Assembly (NCBI GenBank): GCA_009835735.1
Contig: VXWX01000015.1
Span: forward strand, 20,521-84,520
Origin: Acidimicrobiaceae bacterium
GTDB lineage: Bacteria > Actinomycetota > Acidimicrobiia > Acidimicrobiales > Aldehydirespiratoraceae
Direction of reading: 5' to 3'
Length of the DNA: 64,000 bases
Position 1 is the stretch's first letter. The number at the start of each line of letters is the position of its first letter. The position numbers and the translations under genes were made by a program. Positions 28,501 through 36,792 of this stretch are shown here, piece by piece. Under the pieces are notes generated by a model that worked only from the letters and a program-made list of their open reading frames with translations, searched no databases and was not told where the DNA came from.

Positions 28501-28997
28501 CCGGCCCCGCTGTCGCGTAGCCGCCGCAGCACGTCGGGAGCGCTGTCGGAGGACCGGCCGGGCCCCGCGGCCCATGCGATGATCCGCCCCGGTACCCACG
28601 ACAGCTGGAGTTCTACCTGCCCGGTGTCGCGGCCGTTGGAGGCGGCGCCGTTCTCCAGGGGCGCCCGCGGCGGCCCTACGAGGGTCGTCAACACGGCGTC
28701 GATGGACCGGTAGTCCTCTTCCAGATCGGCGACAATGAGGGCGCGCTGATGTCCCCTCACCGTGGCTCGGACCGAGTCGATGGACTCAGCGACGTCGTCG
28801 AGCAGTCGGTATAGGGCTCGAACCCACAGCCTGGTGTTGGCCTCCAGGAGCGCCAGGTCCGCGTCGCTGGCCAAGCCATCGACATGGCGGCGCACAACTT
28901 CAGCGAAGTCCGTTGACAACGCCAAGTGTGGGTCCAAGGTGGCGGTAGCAGTCGTCGTCACCATTGGGTTGGGCGCGAGCCTATCAACCTGATGCAC
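25578..28997 (-). CDS. SNF2-family DEAD/DEAH helicase
   Basis: [65 protein letters not shown]. Confidence 0.94.
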   Translation of the reverse strand: [1139 protein letters not shown]

Positions 28998-29014
28998 GGA
29001 TCAGGCTCTAGGGA

Positions 29015-32000
29015 TCAGGCTCGCTTCAGTTCCTCTCGCATCTTGTCGATCCCGGCCATCTTGATGTGCTCGTATCCCCGCACGATCTCCGGCAGGGCGG
29101 CTCTCCGCAGCACGGCTTCGTAACAGCCGGGATCCAACGTCTCGAGGTCGGATGTGACCGCGGCTCGGTACTTCTTCGGCAAGGACCGCTCCGCCCGCCT
29201 CACCGCGGTGTAGGAGAACACGTCGAAGGGCGTGCCCCGCAGGCCGCGCATCGAGGCCAGCAGCCGTATGGCCGGCGTCCACGACACCGGCACCGAGATC
29301 TTCGACTTCATGCCGAGGGCCCGCAGGATCGGCGGGTGCAGCCTCCAGGCCAGCCTCCCGGAGGTGGTAGCGGCCCGCTGGCGGGCCTCGGCGGTGGCCT
29401 CGGGATCGAGCATCAGTCTGGCTACCTCGTACTCGTCCTTGTAGGCCAGCAGTTTGAAGTAGCCCCGGGCCGCGGCTCGGGCCAGCCGTCCTGACCCGTC
29501 GCCCCGCTCGGCATCGGCTGCGGCCACGGCCTCCACGAAGTCGAGATGCTTGTGAGCAAGCTTCGGCGACTGGTAGGCGCACAGTTCCTTCGTCATCAGC
29601 TCCAGATCGACGGGACCCCGGTAGCCGTCCTCGGAGCCGGCCCCGCCGGTTGTAGTCCCGTCGAAGCCGGCGGCGGCGGTCACCTCGGCCACCCGGGCCG
29701 CGAGCTGCTCGTCGAGTTCACCCGGCCCGTGGCGGCGGGCAGGACCCGAGGCGGCCGCAGCTTCCACCGTCCCGGGCCGGGCCACCAGGGCCCTGCCCCA
29801 CCGGAACGCCTCGATGTTGCTTCTCGTCGCCACGCCGTTGAGCTCGATGGCCTGCTCCACCGACCACGGCGAAAGCGGCAGCGCCCCGGCCTGCACCGCC
29901 ATTCCCACCACGAACACGTTGGCCGTCACCGAGTTGCCCAGCAGGGCCTCGGTGAGGGCTTGGGCGTCGGCCCAGTGACGGCAGTCGGCCCGGGTGGCCG
30001 ACGCGATCACGGCCTCCAGCTCGGCAGGCTCCGGCATGGCCCGTTCCGGGTGAGCCACTATCGCTCCGGTGGGGGTACGCGAGGTCGAGCCGACCACCAC
30101 CGTGCGCTCGGGGTCGGCCCTGCTCATGCCCGAGGGCGACGCCGCCCCCAGCTGGTCGAAGGCCAGCAGAACGTCGGCCTGGCCCTCGCCCAGGCGATTG
30201 CTGGCCGCCTCCTCGCCCCGGTACAGGCGCAGGTCGCTGACCACCGGTCCGGCCTTCTGGGAGAGGCCGATCTGGTCGAGGCCCCTCACCTCGTAGCCGT
30301 CGAACATGGCCGCGGTCCCGATCACCTGGCTGACGGTCACCACGCCGGTGCCGCCGATGCCGATGATGCGGACCGACAGGTCGTCGGTTCCGACGACAGG
30401 CACAGGGTCGTCCAGATCGGTGGGCGCCGCGTGGGCCGGGCCGCTCGCTGCGCCCGCCGGGACCCGGTCCCGCCCGGTGATGCGGTGCAGCCATGACCGC
30501 AGGCGGCCGGGCCGGGTCACTGTCATGAACGACGGGCAGTCGCCCTCGAGGCACGAGAAGTCCAGGTTGCATGTCGTCTGGTCGATGCGGGTCTTGCGGC
30601 CGAATGCCGTCTCGACGGGCTGCACCGACAGGCAGTTGCTGATCTGAGCGCAGTCGCCGCAGCCCTCGCAGATCCGCTCGTTGATGAAGACGCGCTGGCT
30701 GGGCACGGCCACGGTTCCCCGCTTGCGGCCCCTGCGGGCCTCGGCCGCGCACTGCTGGTCGTGGATCAGCACGGTGACGCCCTTGATCTCGGAGAGCAGC
30801 TCCTGGGCCTCCATCAGCCGGTCGCGGGGCCAGACGTCCACGCCCTCGGGAAGGTCCGCGCCGCGGTAGCGGGCGACGTCGTCGGTGGTCACCACGACCC
30901 GGGCCACTCCCTGGGCCAGCAGCATCCGGCACACCTCGGCCACTCCCAGCATGCCTTGGGGGTCCTGGCCCCCGGTCATGGCCACCGTTCGGTTCCAGAG
31001 CAGCTTGTAGGTGACGTCGACGCCGGCTGCGATCGCGCCCTGGATGGCTAGCTGGCCGCTGTGGAAGTAAGTGCCGTCACCGATGTTCTGGAAGATGTGC
31101 GGCGTCTCGACGAACGGGGCCATGCCGATCCACTGGGCCCCCTCCTGGCCCATGCAGGTGAGACCGACGATGTCGCCGAAGCCGTCGGAGTCCATCAGCA
31201 GGGTCATCGTGTGGCAGCCGATCCCGGCGCCCACTGCGGCGCCGTCGGGGACCTTGGTCGAGCGGTTGTGGGGGCATCCCGAGCAGAAGTAGGGCGTGCG
31301 GGCCACGTCCGAGTTCAGCGGGATCAGCTCGCGGGGCGGCTGCTCGGGAGCGAGGCGGTGGCCGATGCGCTCGGAAAGGCGCCGGCGCAGCGGTTCCAGC
31401 AGGTCGTCGGCGGTGAGGCCTCCATGGCCGGGCAGCAGCATGGCGTCGTGCTCGTCGAATTTGCCCGTCACCCGCGGCCGCCGCCGCTCGTTGTAGAGGG
31501 CGTCCTTCATGAGCGATTCGATGTTGGGCTGCTTCTCCTCCACCACGAAGATCTCCACCAGACCCCGGGCGAAGTGGCGGGCCCGCCTGGGGCTGAACGG
31601 GATGGGCATGTGCATGCACATGAGCCGGATGCCGGCCGCCGCGATCTCGGCGTCATCGGCCAGTCCCAGCCGGCGCAGGGCCTCGCGCAGCTCCCGGTAG
31701 GTGATCCCCGAGGCCACGATCCCGATCCAGGCGTCGGACGGGTTGACGGTGGCGTGGTTGAGGTGGTTGAGGGCGGCGTACTCGATGGCCAGCGGGTGCC
31801 GGACCTCGTAGATCTCCTGTTCGGCGTCGACCGTCTCTGGAGTCAGCAGCCGGCCGTCGGGAGTGTGTACGTAGGGCTCGCCGTCGATGGTGGGGATGAC
31901 AGGATCGACCCGGCGGGGATCGAGGTGCACCGTCCCCGAGCCGTCGGCCACGTCGGCCACGATCTTCAGGCTGGTCCACAGACCGGTGGCCCTCGACAGG

Positions 32001-32566
32001 TACACGGCGTGGCGGCCCAGGTCCAGAGCCTCGCGAGGCGATCCCGGGTAGAGCACGGGAATGTGCTTGTCGGCGAGGGTTCCCGCCGACGACGACGGGA
32101 TGGTCGAGCTCTTGGCCGCGGGGTCGTCGCCCGCGATCACCACCGCCCCGCCGCGGGGGTCGGTGCCGGCGAACACGGCGTGGCGGAGTGCGTCGGAGGC
32201 GCGGTCCACACCGGGTGCCTTGCCGTAGAAGATGCCGAGAACGCCGTCGTAGCGAGAGTCGGGGCGAAGCGAGGCCAGCTGGGATCCCATCACGGCGGTG
32301 GCCGCCTGCTCCTCGTTGAGCGCAGGAGCCAGCACGATCGGCAGATCGGGAGCCTGTTCGATCGCCCTGCCCACGTCGCCGTCGTACCCGCCCACGGGCG
32401 AGCCCGGGTAGCCACTGATGAAGGCGGCGGTGTGCAGTCCCGCGAGCCGGTCGGCCCGGAGCTGCTCGATCGGGAGCCGGGCCAGCGCCTGGAGGCCCGT
32501 CATGAACACCGTTCCTGAGTCGTCGGTGTACCGGGAGGACAGACGGTACGTGTCAGCGACGGTCAA
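29015..32566 (-). CDS. indolepyruvate/2-oxoacid:ferredoxin oxidoreductase family protein (fused)
   Basis: 1183 aa; FCSGCPHNRST, GIGCHTM, C-x2-C-x2-C ferredoxin motif, GIGGTGVVTVSQ gamma domain. Confidence 0.9.
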   Translation of the reverse strand: MTVADTYRLSSRYTDDSGTVFMTGLQALARLPIEQLRADRLAGLHTAAFISGYPGSPVGGYDGDVGRAIEQAPDLPIVLAPALNEEQAATAVMGSQLASLRPDSRYDGVLGIFYGKAPGVDRASDALRHAVFAGTDPRGGAVVIAGDDPAAKSSTIPSSSAGTLADKHIPVLYPGSPREALDLGRHAVYLSRATGLWTSLKIVADVADGSGTVHLDPRRVDPVIPTIDGEPYVHTPDGRLLTPETVDAEQEIYEVRHPLAIEYAALNHLNHATVNPSDAWIGIVASGITYRELREALRRLGLADDAEIAAAGIRLMCMHMPIPFSPRRARHFARGLVEIFVVEEKQPNIESLMKDALYNERRRPRVTGKFDEHDAMLLPGHGGLTADDLLEPLRRRLSERIGHRLAPEQPPRELIPLNSDVARTPYFCSGCPHNRSTKVPDGAAVGAGIGCHTMTLLMDSDGFGDIVGLTCMGQEGAQWIGMAPFVETPHIFQNIGDGTYFHSGQLAIQGAIAAGVDVTYKLLWNRTVAMTGGQDPQGMLGVAEVCRMLLAQGVARVVVTTDDVARYRGADLPEGVDVWPRDRLMEAQELLSEIKGVTVLIHDQQCAAEARRGRKRGTVAVPSQRVFINERICEGCGDCAQISNCLSVQPVETAFGRKTRIDQTTCNLDFSCLEGDCPSFMTVTRPGRLRSWLHRITGRDRVPAGAASGPAHAAPTDLDDPVPVVGTDDLSVRIIGIGGTGVVTVSQVIGTAAMFDGYEVRGLDQIGLSQKAGPVVSDLRLYRGEEAASNRLGEGQADVLLAFDQLGAASPSGMSRADPERTVVVGSTSRTPTGAIVAHPERAMPEPAELEAVIASATRADCRHWADAQALTEALLGNSVTANVFVVGMAVQAGALPLSPWSVEQAIELNGVATRSNIEAFRWGRALVARPGTVEAAAASGPARRHGPGELDEQLAARVAEVTAAAGFDGTTTGGAGSEDGYRGPVDLELMTKELCAYQSPKLAHKHLDFVEAVAAADAERGDGSGRLARAAARGYFKLLAYKDEYEVARLMLDPEATAEARQRAATTSGRLAWRLHPPILRALGMKSKISVPVSWTPAIRLLASMRGLRGTPFDVFSYTAVRRAERSLPKKYRAAVTSDLETLDPGCYEAVLRRAALPEIVRGYEHIKMAGIDKMREELKRA

Positions 32567-32719
32567 AGGCGACCTCCGGGCGTCAGCGATCGGGGCATTG
32601 GCGCGGCAGCGAGACTAGTGCGGCTATTGCGGCTAGGGAAGGGGCGTCTCGCTGGCTGTCTCTTGTGGCGGCGGGCATTCTGCCCCTGTCTGGCGGTCTT
32701 TCCGGCCGGCGGGTCCTGT

Positions 32720-32777
32720 CGATGAGTCAGATGACCGACACGGGCTTCGCCCTATTCGTCGGTCATCTGACTCATCG
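32720..32777. terminator. 20-bp perfect inverted repeat (long hairpin) downstream of hisF
   Basis: CGATGAGTCAGATGACCGAC / GTCGGTCATCTGACTCATCG with 18-nt loop containing GGGC-TTC-GCCC. Confidence 0.75.
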
Positions 32778-32803
32778 CCACCCCCCGGCCTCGCGGGTTG
32801 CCT

Positions 32804-33571
32804 TCATGCGGGGCGGACGGGGATTCCGGCTTGGGCCATGCGGGTCTTGGCTTCGGCGATTGTGTGCTTGCCGTAGTGGAAGATGCTGGCGGCCAGGACC
32901 GCGTCGGCCTTGCCTTCGGTGACTCCCTCGACCAGGTGGTCCAAGTTGCCCACTCCGCCGCTGGCGATCACCGGGATGCCCACCGCGGCCGCAACCATCG
33001 ATGTCAAGTTCAGCTCGAAGCCTTCTCTGGTGCCGTCGCGGTCCATGGAGGTGAGCAGGATCTCACCGGCTCCGAGTCGCTCCACTTCGGCCACCCACTC
33101 CAGGCAGTCGATGCCGGTCCGGGTGCGTCCACCGTGGGTGAAGACCTCGTAGCCGCTGGGCGCTTCGCTTGAGCTGCGGGCGTCGATGGCGACTACGCAG
33201 CACTGGGCGCCGAACTCCCGGCTGATCTCGCTCACCACCTCGGGGCGGCGCACCGCCGCGGTGTTGACGCTCACCTTGTCCGCGCCGGCCCGCAGTAGCC
33301 GGCGGGCGTCGTCGAGGGTGCGGATGCCGCCACCGATGGTGAAGGGGATGAAGACCTCGTCGGCCACTGCCCGGGCCATGGCCACAGTGGTGTCGCGACG
33401 GTCCGACGACGCGGTGATGTCGAGGAAGACCAGCTCGTCGGCGCCCTCGGTGTCGTAGCGGGCAGCCAGCTCGACCGGGTCGCCGGCGTCGCGGATGTCC
33501 ACAAAGTTCACCCCTTTGACAACCCGGCCCGCGTCCACATCGAGGCAGGGAATGACCCGGGCGACTCGCAT
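32804..33571 (-). CDS. hisF: imidazole glycerol phosphate synthase cyclase subunit
   Basis: [36 protein letters not shown]. Confidence 0.96.
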   Translation of the reverse strand: MRVARVIPCLDVDAGRVVKGVNFVDIRDAGDPVELAARYDTEGADELVFLDITASSDRRDTTVAMARAVADEVFIPFTIGGGIRTLDDARRLLRAGADKVSVNTAAVRRPEVVSEISREFGAQCCVVAIDARSSSEAPSGYEVFTHGGRTRTGIDCLEWVAEVERLGAGEILLTSMDRDGTREGFELNLTSMVAAAVGIPVIASGGVGNLDHLVEGVTEGKADAVLAASIFHYGKHTIAEAKTRMAQAGIPVRPA

Positions 33572-33572
33572 C

Positions 33573-34316
33573 TCAGCCGCTCGTTCCACTTCCGGCCAGC
33601 GCGGCCACCGCCTCGGCAACCGTGAAGCGCCCCTCGTAGAGAGCGGTGCCCACGATCACACCGCTCAACCGGCGGCCGGCACAGCCCTTGAGCCCGGCCA
33701 GCGCCGTCAGGTTGCCGAGCTTCCCCACACCCCCGGAGGCGATGACGTCCACCGACACCGCGTCGAGCATCGAAGCCAGCCCGTCGATGTCGGGTCCTTC
33801 CAGAGTCCCGTCGCGGCTGATGTCGGTCACCACGAATGCGTCCACTCCGTCGGCGGCGAAGCTGCGGGCCACCTCCAGCACCGACTGCCCCGAGCCCTGG
33901 AGCCAGCCGTCGGTGGCGACATCGCCGGCCCGGGCGTCGAGACCCACTGCTATGCGGTGTGACCGGGCCAGATCCCGTACCAGCTCCGGGTCGCGCAACG
34001 CAGCGGTGCCCAGCACCACCCGCTCGACGCCGGCTGCGAACCAGGCCTCGGCGGTCGCGGCGGTCCGCACTCCCCCACCCGCCTGGACCGGGATATCGAC
34101 CGCGCCGGCGATTGCGGTCACCACTGCGGCGTTGTCGGGATGCCCGGATCGGGCCCCGTCGAGATCCACGACGTGGATCCAACCCGCACCCTGGCTCGCA
34201 AGCTCGACGGCGCGGCCGACCGGATCGGTGTCGTAGACCTTCTCGGCGCGGTAGTCGCCCTGGCGAAGCCGTACACAGCGACCGTCGCGGATGTCCACTG
34301 CGGCGAACAGCTGCAT
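33573..34316 (-). CDS. hisA: phosphoribosylformimino-AICAR ribotide isomerase (HisA/PriA type)
   Basis: [40 protein letters not shown]. Confidence 0.94.
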   Translation of the reverse strand: MQLFAAVDIRDGRCVRLRQGDYRAEKVYDTDPVGRAVELASQGAGWIHVVDLDGARSGHPDNAAVVTAIAGAVDIPVQAGGGVRTAATAEAWFAAGVERVVLGTAALRDPELVRDLARSHRIAVGLDARAGDVATDGWLQGSGQSVLEVARSFAADGVDAFVVTDISRDGTLEGPDIDGLASMLDAVSVDVIASGGVGKLGNLTALAGLKGCAGRRLSGVIVGTALYEGRFTVAEAVAALAGSGTSG

Positions 34317-34321
34317 GATCC

Positions 34322-34957
34322 TCAGTTGGTTGCGGCCGCGGCCGAGGCCGTCACGAAGTTGGCCAGGATCTGCAGGCCCACGGCCGATGACTTCTCCGGG
34401 TGGAATTGAGCGGCCCAGACGTTGTCGCGGGCCACCGCAGCCACCACCGGGCCGCCGTAGTCGCACGTTGCGACAACGTCGGATGCGTCTCCCATCTCCG
34501 GTGCCAGCGAGTGGACGAAGTAGGCCCAGATCGGATCGTCCAGACCGGCCAGCATGCGGTGGTCGCCACTGCGCTGGAGCACGTTCCATTGCATCTGAGG
34601 ACGCTTCACGGGTCCAGGGATCCAGCGCACCATGCGGTCGAACATGCCCAGCCCTGAGACTCCCGGAGCCTCGTCGGAACCGGCGAAGAGCACTTGCATT
34701 CCCACACAGATTCCCATGAACGGACGACCCGACTGCACCGCGTCAACCGAGGCCGTGTCCAGGCCGGTGCGGCCCAGCGCGGCCATGCAAGGTGCGAAGG
34801 CTCCCACGCCCGGGAGCACCACTCCGTCGGCGGCCCTGATGAGACCGGGGTCCGCGGTGAGCCGGGCATCGGCCCCGGCGTGCTCGAAGCCCTTCTGCGC
34901 CGAGTGCAGGTTGCCGATGCCGTAGTCGAGGATGGCGACGAGCGGTCTGCCCGTCAC
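34322..34957 (-). CDS. hisH: imidazole glycerol phosphate synthase glutamine amidotransferase subunit
   Basis: VTGRPLVAILDYGIGNLHSAQKGFEHAG; GICVGMQ; QFHPEKS. Confidence 0.95.
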   Translation of the reverse strand: MTGRPLVAILDYGIGNLHSAQKGFEHAGADARLTADPGLIRAADGVVLPGVGAFAPCMAALGRTGLDTASVDAVQSGRPFMGICVGMQVLFAGSDEAPGVSGLGMFDRMVRWIPGPVKRPQMQWNVLQRSGDHRMLAGLDDPIWAYFVHSLAPEMGDASDVVATCDYGGPVVAAVARDNVWAAQFHPEKSSAVGLQILANFVTASAAAATN

Positions 34958-35022
34958 AGCGTGCCTTCGGTGGAGGGCAGGGTCGCGGTCACAGCGTGCC
35001 CTTGGTGGAGGGCAGGGTCGAG
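34953..35022. repeat. two tandem 35-bp direct repeats at the hisB/hisH junction
   Basis: 34953-34987 vs 34988-35022 identical at 32 of 35 positions by eye. Confidence 0.85.
34954..34992 (-). CDS. 12-codon mini-ORF VTATLPSTEGTL between hisB and hisH
   Basis: GTG start overlaps hisB TGA (GTGA); its TGA overlaps hisH GTG (GTGA); resembles HisB C-terminus STLPSTKGTL. Confidence 0.45.
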   Translation of the reverse strand: MTATLPSTEGTL

Positions 35023-35579
35023 CCCTCAACCCGCACTGCGTCGCGGATGGCCCGGGCCACGCCCTTGAACGACGCTTCGACGATGTGATGGGTGTTGCGA
35101 CCTCGCCGCATCACGATGTGCAGCGTGATCGCGGCCGCGGTGGCGAAGGCCCGCCAGAACTCTTCGGCCAACTGCGGGTCGAAGGGCGGGTCGCCGAGGA
35201 TCTTCTCGCCCGGAAAGTCCACGTCGTAGTGCAGGAACGGCCGTCCCGACAGGTCGAGCACGACCTCGACCGCGGCCTCGTCCAGCGGGACTGTGATGCT
35301 GGCGAAGCGGCGCACTCCGGCCTTGTCGCCCAAGGCCTCGCGGAAGGCCTCTCCCAGGATGATGCCGGTGTCCTCGACCGTGTGGTGAGCGTCCACCGCG
35401 AGGTCGCCCTGGGCGCGCACCGTCAGCCCGAGTCCACCGTGACGGCCGAGCTGGTCGAGCATGTGGTCGAAGAAGGGCAGGCCGGTCGAGGTCTCGGTCG
35501 TGCCGTCGCCGTCGAGGTCGAGGCTGACTTCGATGCGGGTCTCCTTGGTCGATCGGGAACGTGTGGACGTGCGGCTCAT
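34989..35579 (-). CDS. hisB: imidazoleglycerol-phosphate dehydratase
   Basis: TGLPFFDHMLDQLGRHGGLGLTV; DAHHTVEDTGI; MRRGRNTHHIVEASFK. Confidence 0.96.
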   Translation of the reverse strand: MSRTSTRSRSTKETRIEVSLDLDGDGTTETSTGLPFFDHMLDQLGRHGGLGLTVRAQGDLAVDAHHTVEDTGIILGEAFREALGDKAGVRRFASITVPLDEAAVEVVLDLSGRPFLHYDVDFPGEKILGDPPFDPQLAEEFWRAFATAAAITLHIVMRRGRNTHHIVEASFKGVARAIRDAVRVEGSTLPSTKGTL

Positions 35580-35682
35580 GTCCGGGTTTCCTTGGTGATA
35601 CGGATGCGTGCGCCGGTGCGGCGCATCTGCGGGGCTTCCTTGAGGGTAAGGGCGACCGTTCGTGACGATGCGTGCGGAGCAT
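35532..35682 (-). repeat. decayed tandem copies of the hisB 5' end
   Basis: ATG-anchored units starting at 35579, 35626 and 35682; 35533-35579 vs 35580-35626 match 32 of 47 positions ungapped by eye; the third unit shares only its ends. Confidence 0.5.
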
Positions 35683-35728
35683 AAAGCTCTGCTCGAGGGT
35701 AAGAGTGGTTGGCAGCGACCCGTCTCAC
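35576..35728 (-). CDS. 50-aa small ORF between hisC and hisB
   Basis: VRRVAANHSYPRAELYAPHASSRTVALTLKEAPQMRRTGARIRITKETRT; GTGA overlap with hisC stop and ATGA overlap with hisB start. Confidence 0.55.
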   Translation of the reverse strand: MRRVAANHSYPRAELYAPHASSRTVALTLKEAPQMRRTGARIRITKETRT

Positions 35729-36792
35729 GCCAGAATCTCCTCGAGGGCGGCCAGGAAGCGATCGCCCTCCTCCGGGGTGCCGACCGTGACCCTCAGGCAG
35801 CCTTTCAGGCGGGGCCATGTGGAGCAGTTCCGCACTAGCACCGAGCGGTCCACGAGTTGCTGCCAAACGTCCGCGCCGTCGAGACTGAGAGGCCTGATCA
35901 GCACGAAGTTGGCGCCCGAGGGCCATACCTCCACCGGCAGCCCACCCAGCCGGTCCGACAGCCGGTTGCGCTCCGCCACGATGGCGTCCACCCGGGCCTG
36001 CATCTCGTCGACGTAGTCCAGTGCGGCGAGGCCGACGGCCTGTTTGAGCGCGTCTAGGTGATACGGCAGAGCCACCTTCTCCAGTTCCGCGACCAGCCGG
36101 GCCGGGCCGATCAGATAGCCGAGCCGGGCTCCAGCCATCGCCCAGGTCTTGGAATATGTGCGAGTCACCACTACCGGTGTCTCATCGTCGACGAGTTCCA
36201 GCGCGCTGTGGGGAGCGAACTCGGCGTAGGCCTCGTCCACACACAGCAGGCCTCCGGCCGAGCGGACGGCATCCAGCAGGGAGGCCACCGTGGCGCGCGG
36301 TGCTACCGTCCCGGAAGGGTTGTTGGGCGAGCACAGGAACGTCACCGCCGGCCGGGCCGAGTCGATCAGCGTCGTGGCCGCGACAAGGTCGAGGGTGAAG
36401 TCGTCGTCCCGCTCCCCCTCGACGACGGCGGTGCCTGTCACCCGGGCCAGGTGCGAGTGCAGCGCGTAGGTGGGCTCGAACACCGCCGCGCTGCGCCCCG
36501 GGCCGCCGTAGGCGAGAAGCAGGCACTGGAGCACCTCGTTGGAGCCGTTGGCCGCGAAGACCTGTTCGGCGGTCACACCGTGGCGGGCCGCGATCCGCCC
36601 CCTGAGCTCGGCGGCCTGGCGGTCCGGGTACCGGTTCCAGACCACCGACCGGGTCGCGGCCGCCACCGCATCGGTGAAGGCCGCCGGGGGCGGCAGCGGG
36701 CTCTCGTTGGTGTTGAGGCGGACGGCCACGTCGAGCTGCGGCGAGTGGTAGCCGGCCATCAGGGCGATGTCGTCGCGAGGTCGGATCTTCAT
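35725..36792 (-). CDS. hisC: histidinol-phosphate aminotransferase
   Basis: MKIRPRDDIALMAGY...VRLNTNESPLPPP; SPNNPSGT; TYSKTWAMAGARLGY. Confidence 0.95.
   Translation of the reverse strand: MKIRPRDDIALMAGYHSPQLDVAVRLNTNESPLPPPAAFTDAVAAATRSVVWNRYPDRQAAELRGRIAARHGVTAEQVFAANGSNEVLQCLLLAYGGPGRSAAVFEPTYALHSHLARVTGTAVVEGERDDDFTLDLVAATTLIDSARPAVTFLCSPNNPSGTVAPRATVASLLDAVRSAGGLLCVDEAYAEFAPHSALELVDDETPVVVTRTYSKTWAMAGARLGYLIGPARLVAELEKVALPYHLDALKQAVGLAALDYVDEMQARVDAIVAERNRLSDRLGGLPVEVWPSGANFVLIRPLSLDGADVWQQLVDRSVLVRNCSTWPRLKGCLRVTVGTPEEGDRFLAALEEILA

Noticed and set aside
25578-28997. SNF2 helicase as part of a DISARM-like or other multi-gene defence system
   Set aside because: No methyltransferase, PLD, DUF1998 or other defence partners nearby; neighbours are P450 and 2-oxoacid oxidoreductase genes.
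31061-32518. 485-aa plus-strand ORF
   Set aside because: Antisense to the 2-oxoacid:ferredoxin oxidoreductase; composition typical of reverse-strand artefacts.
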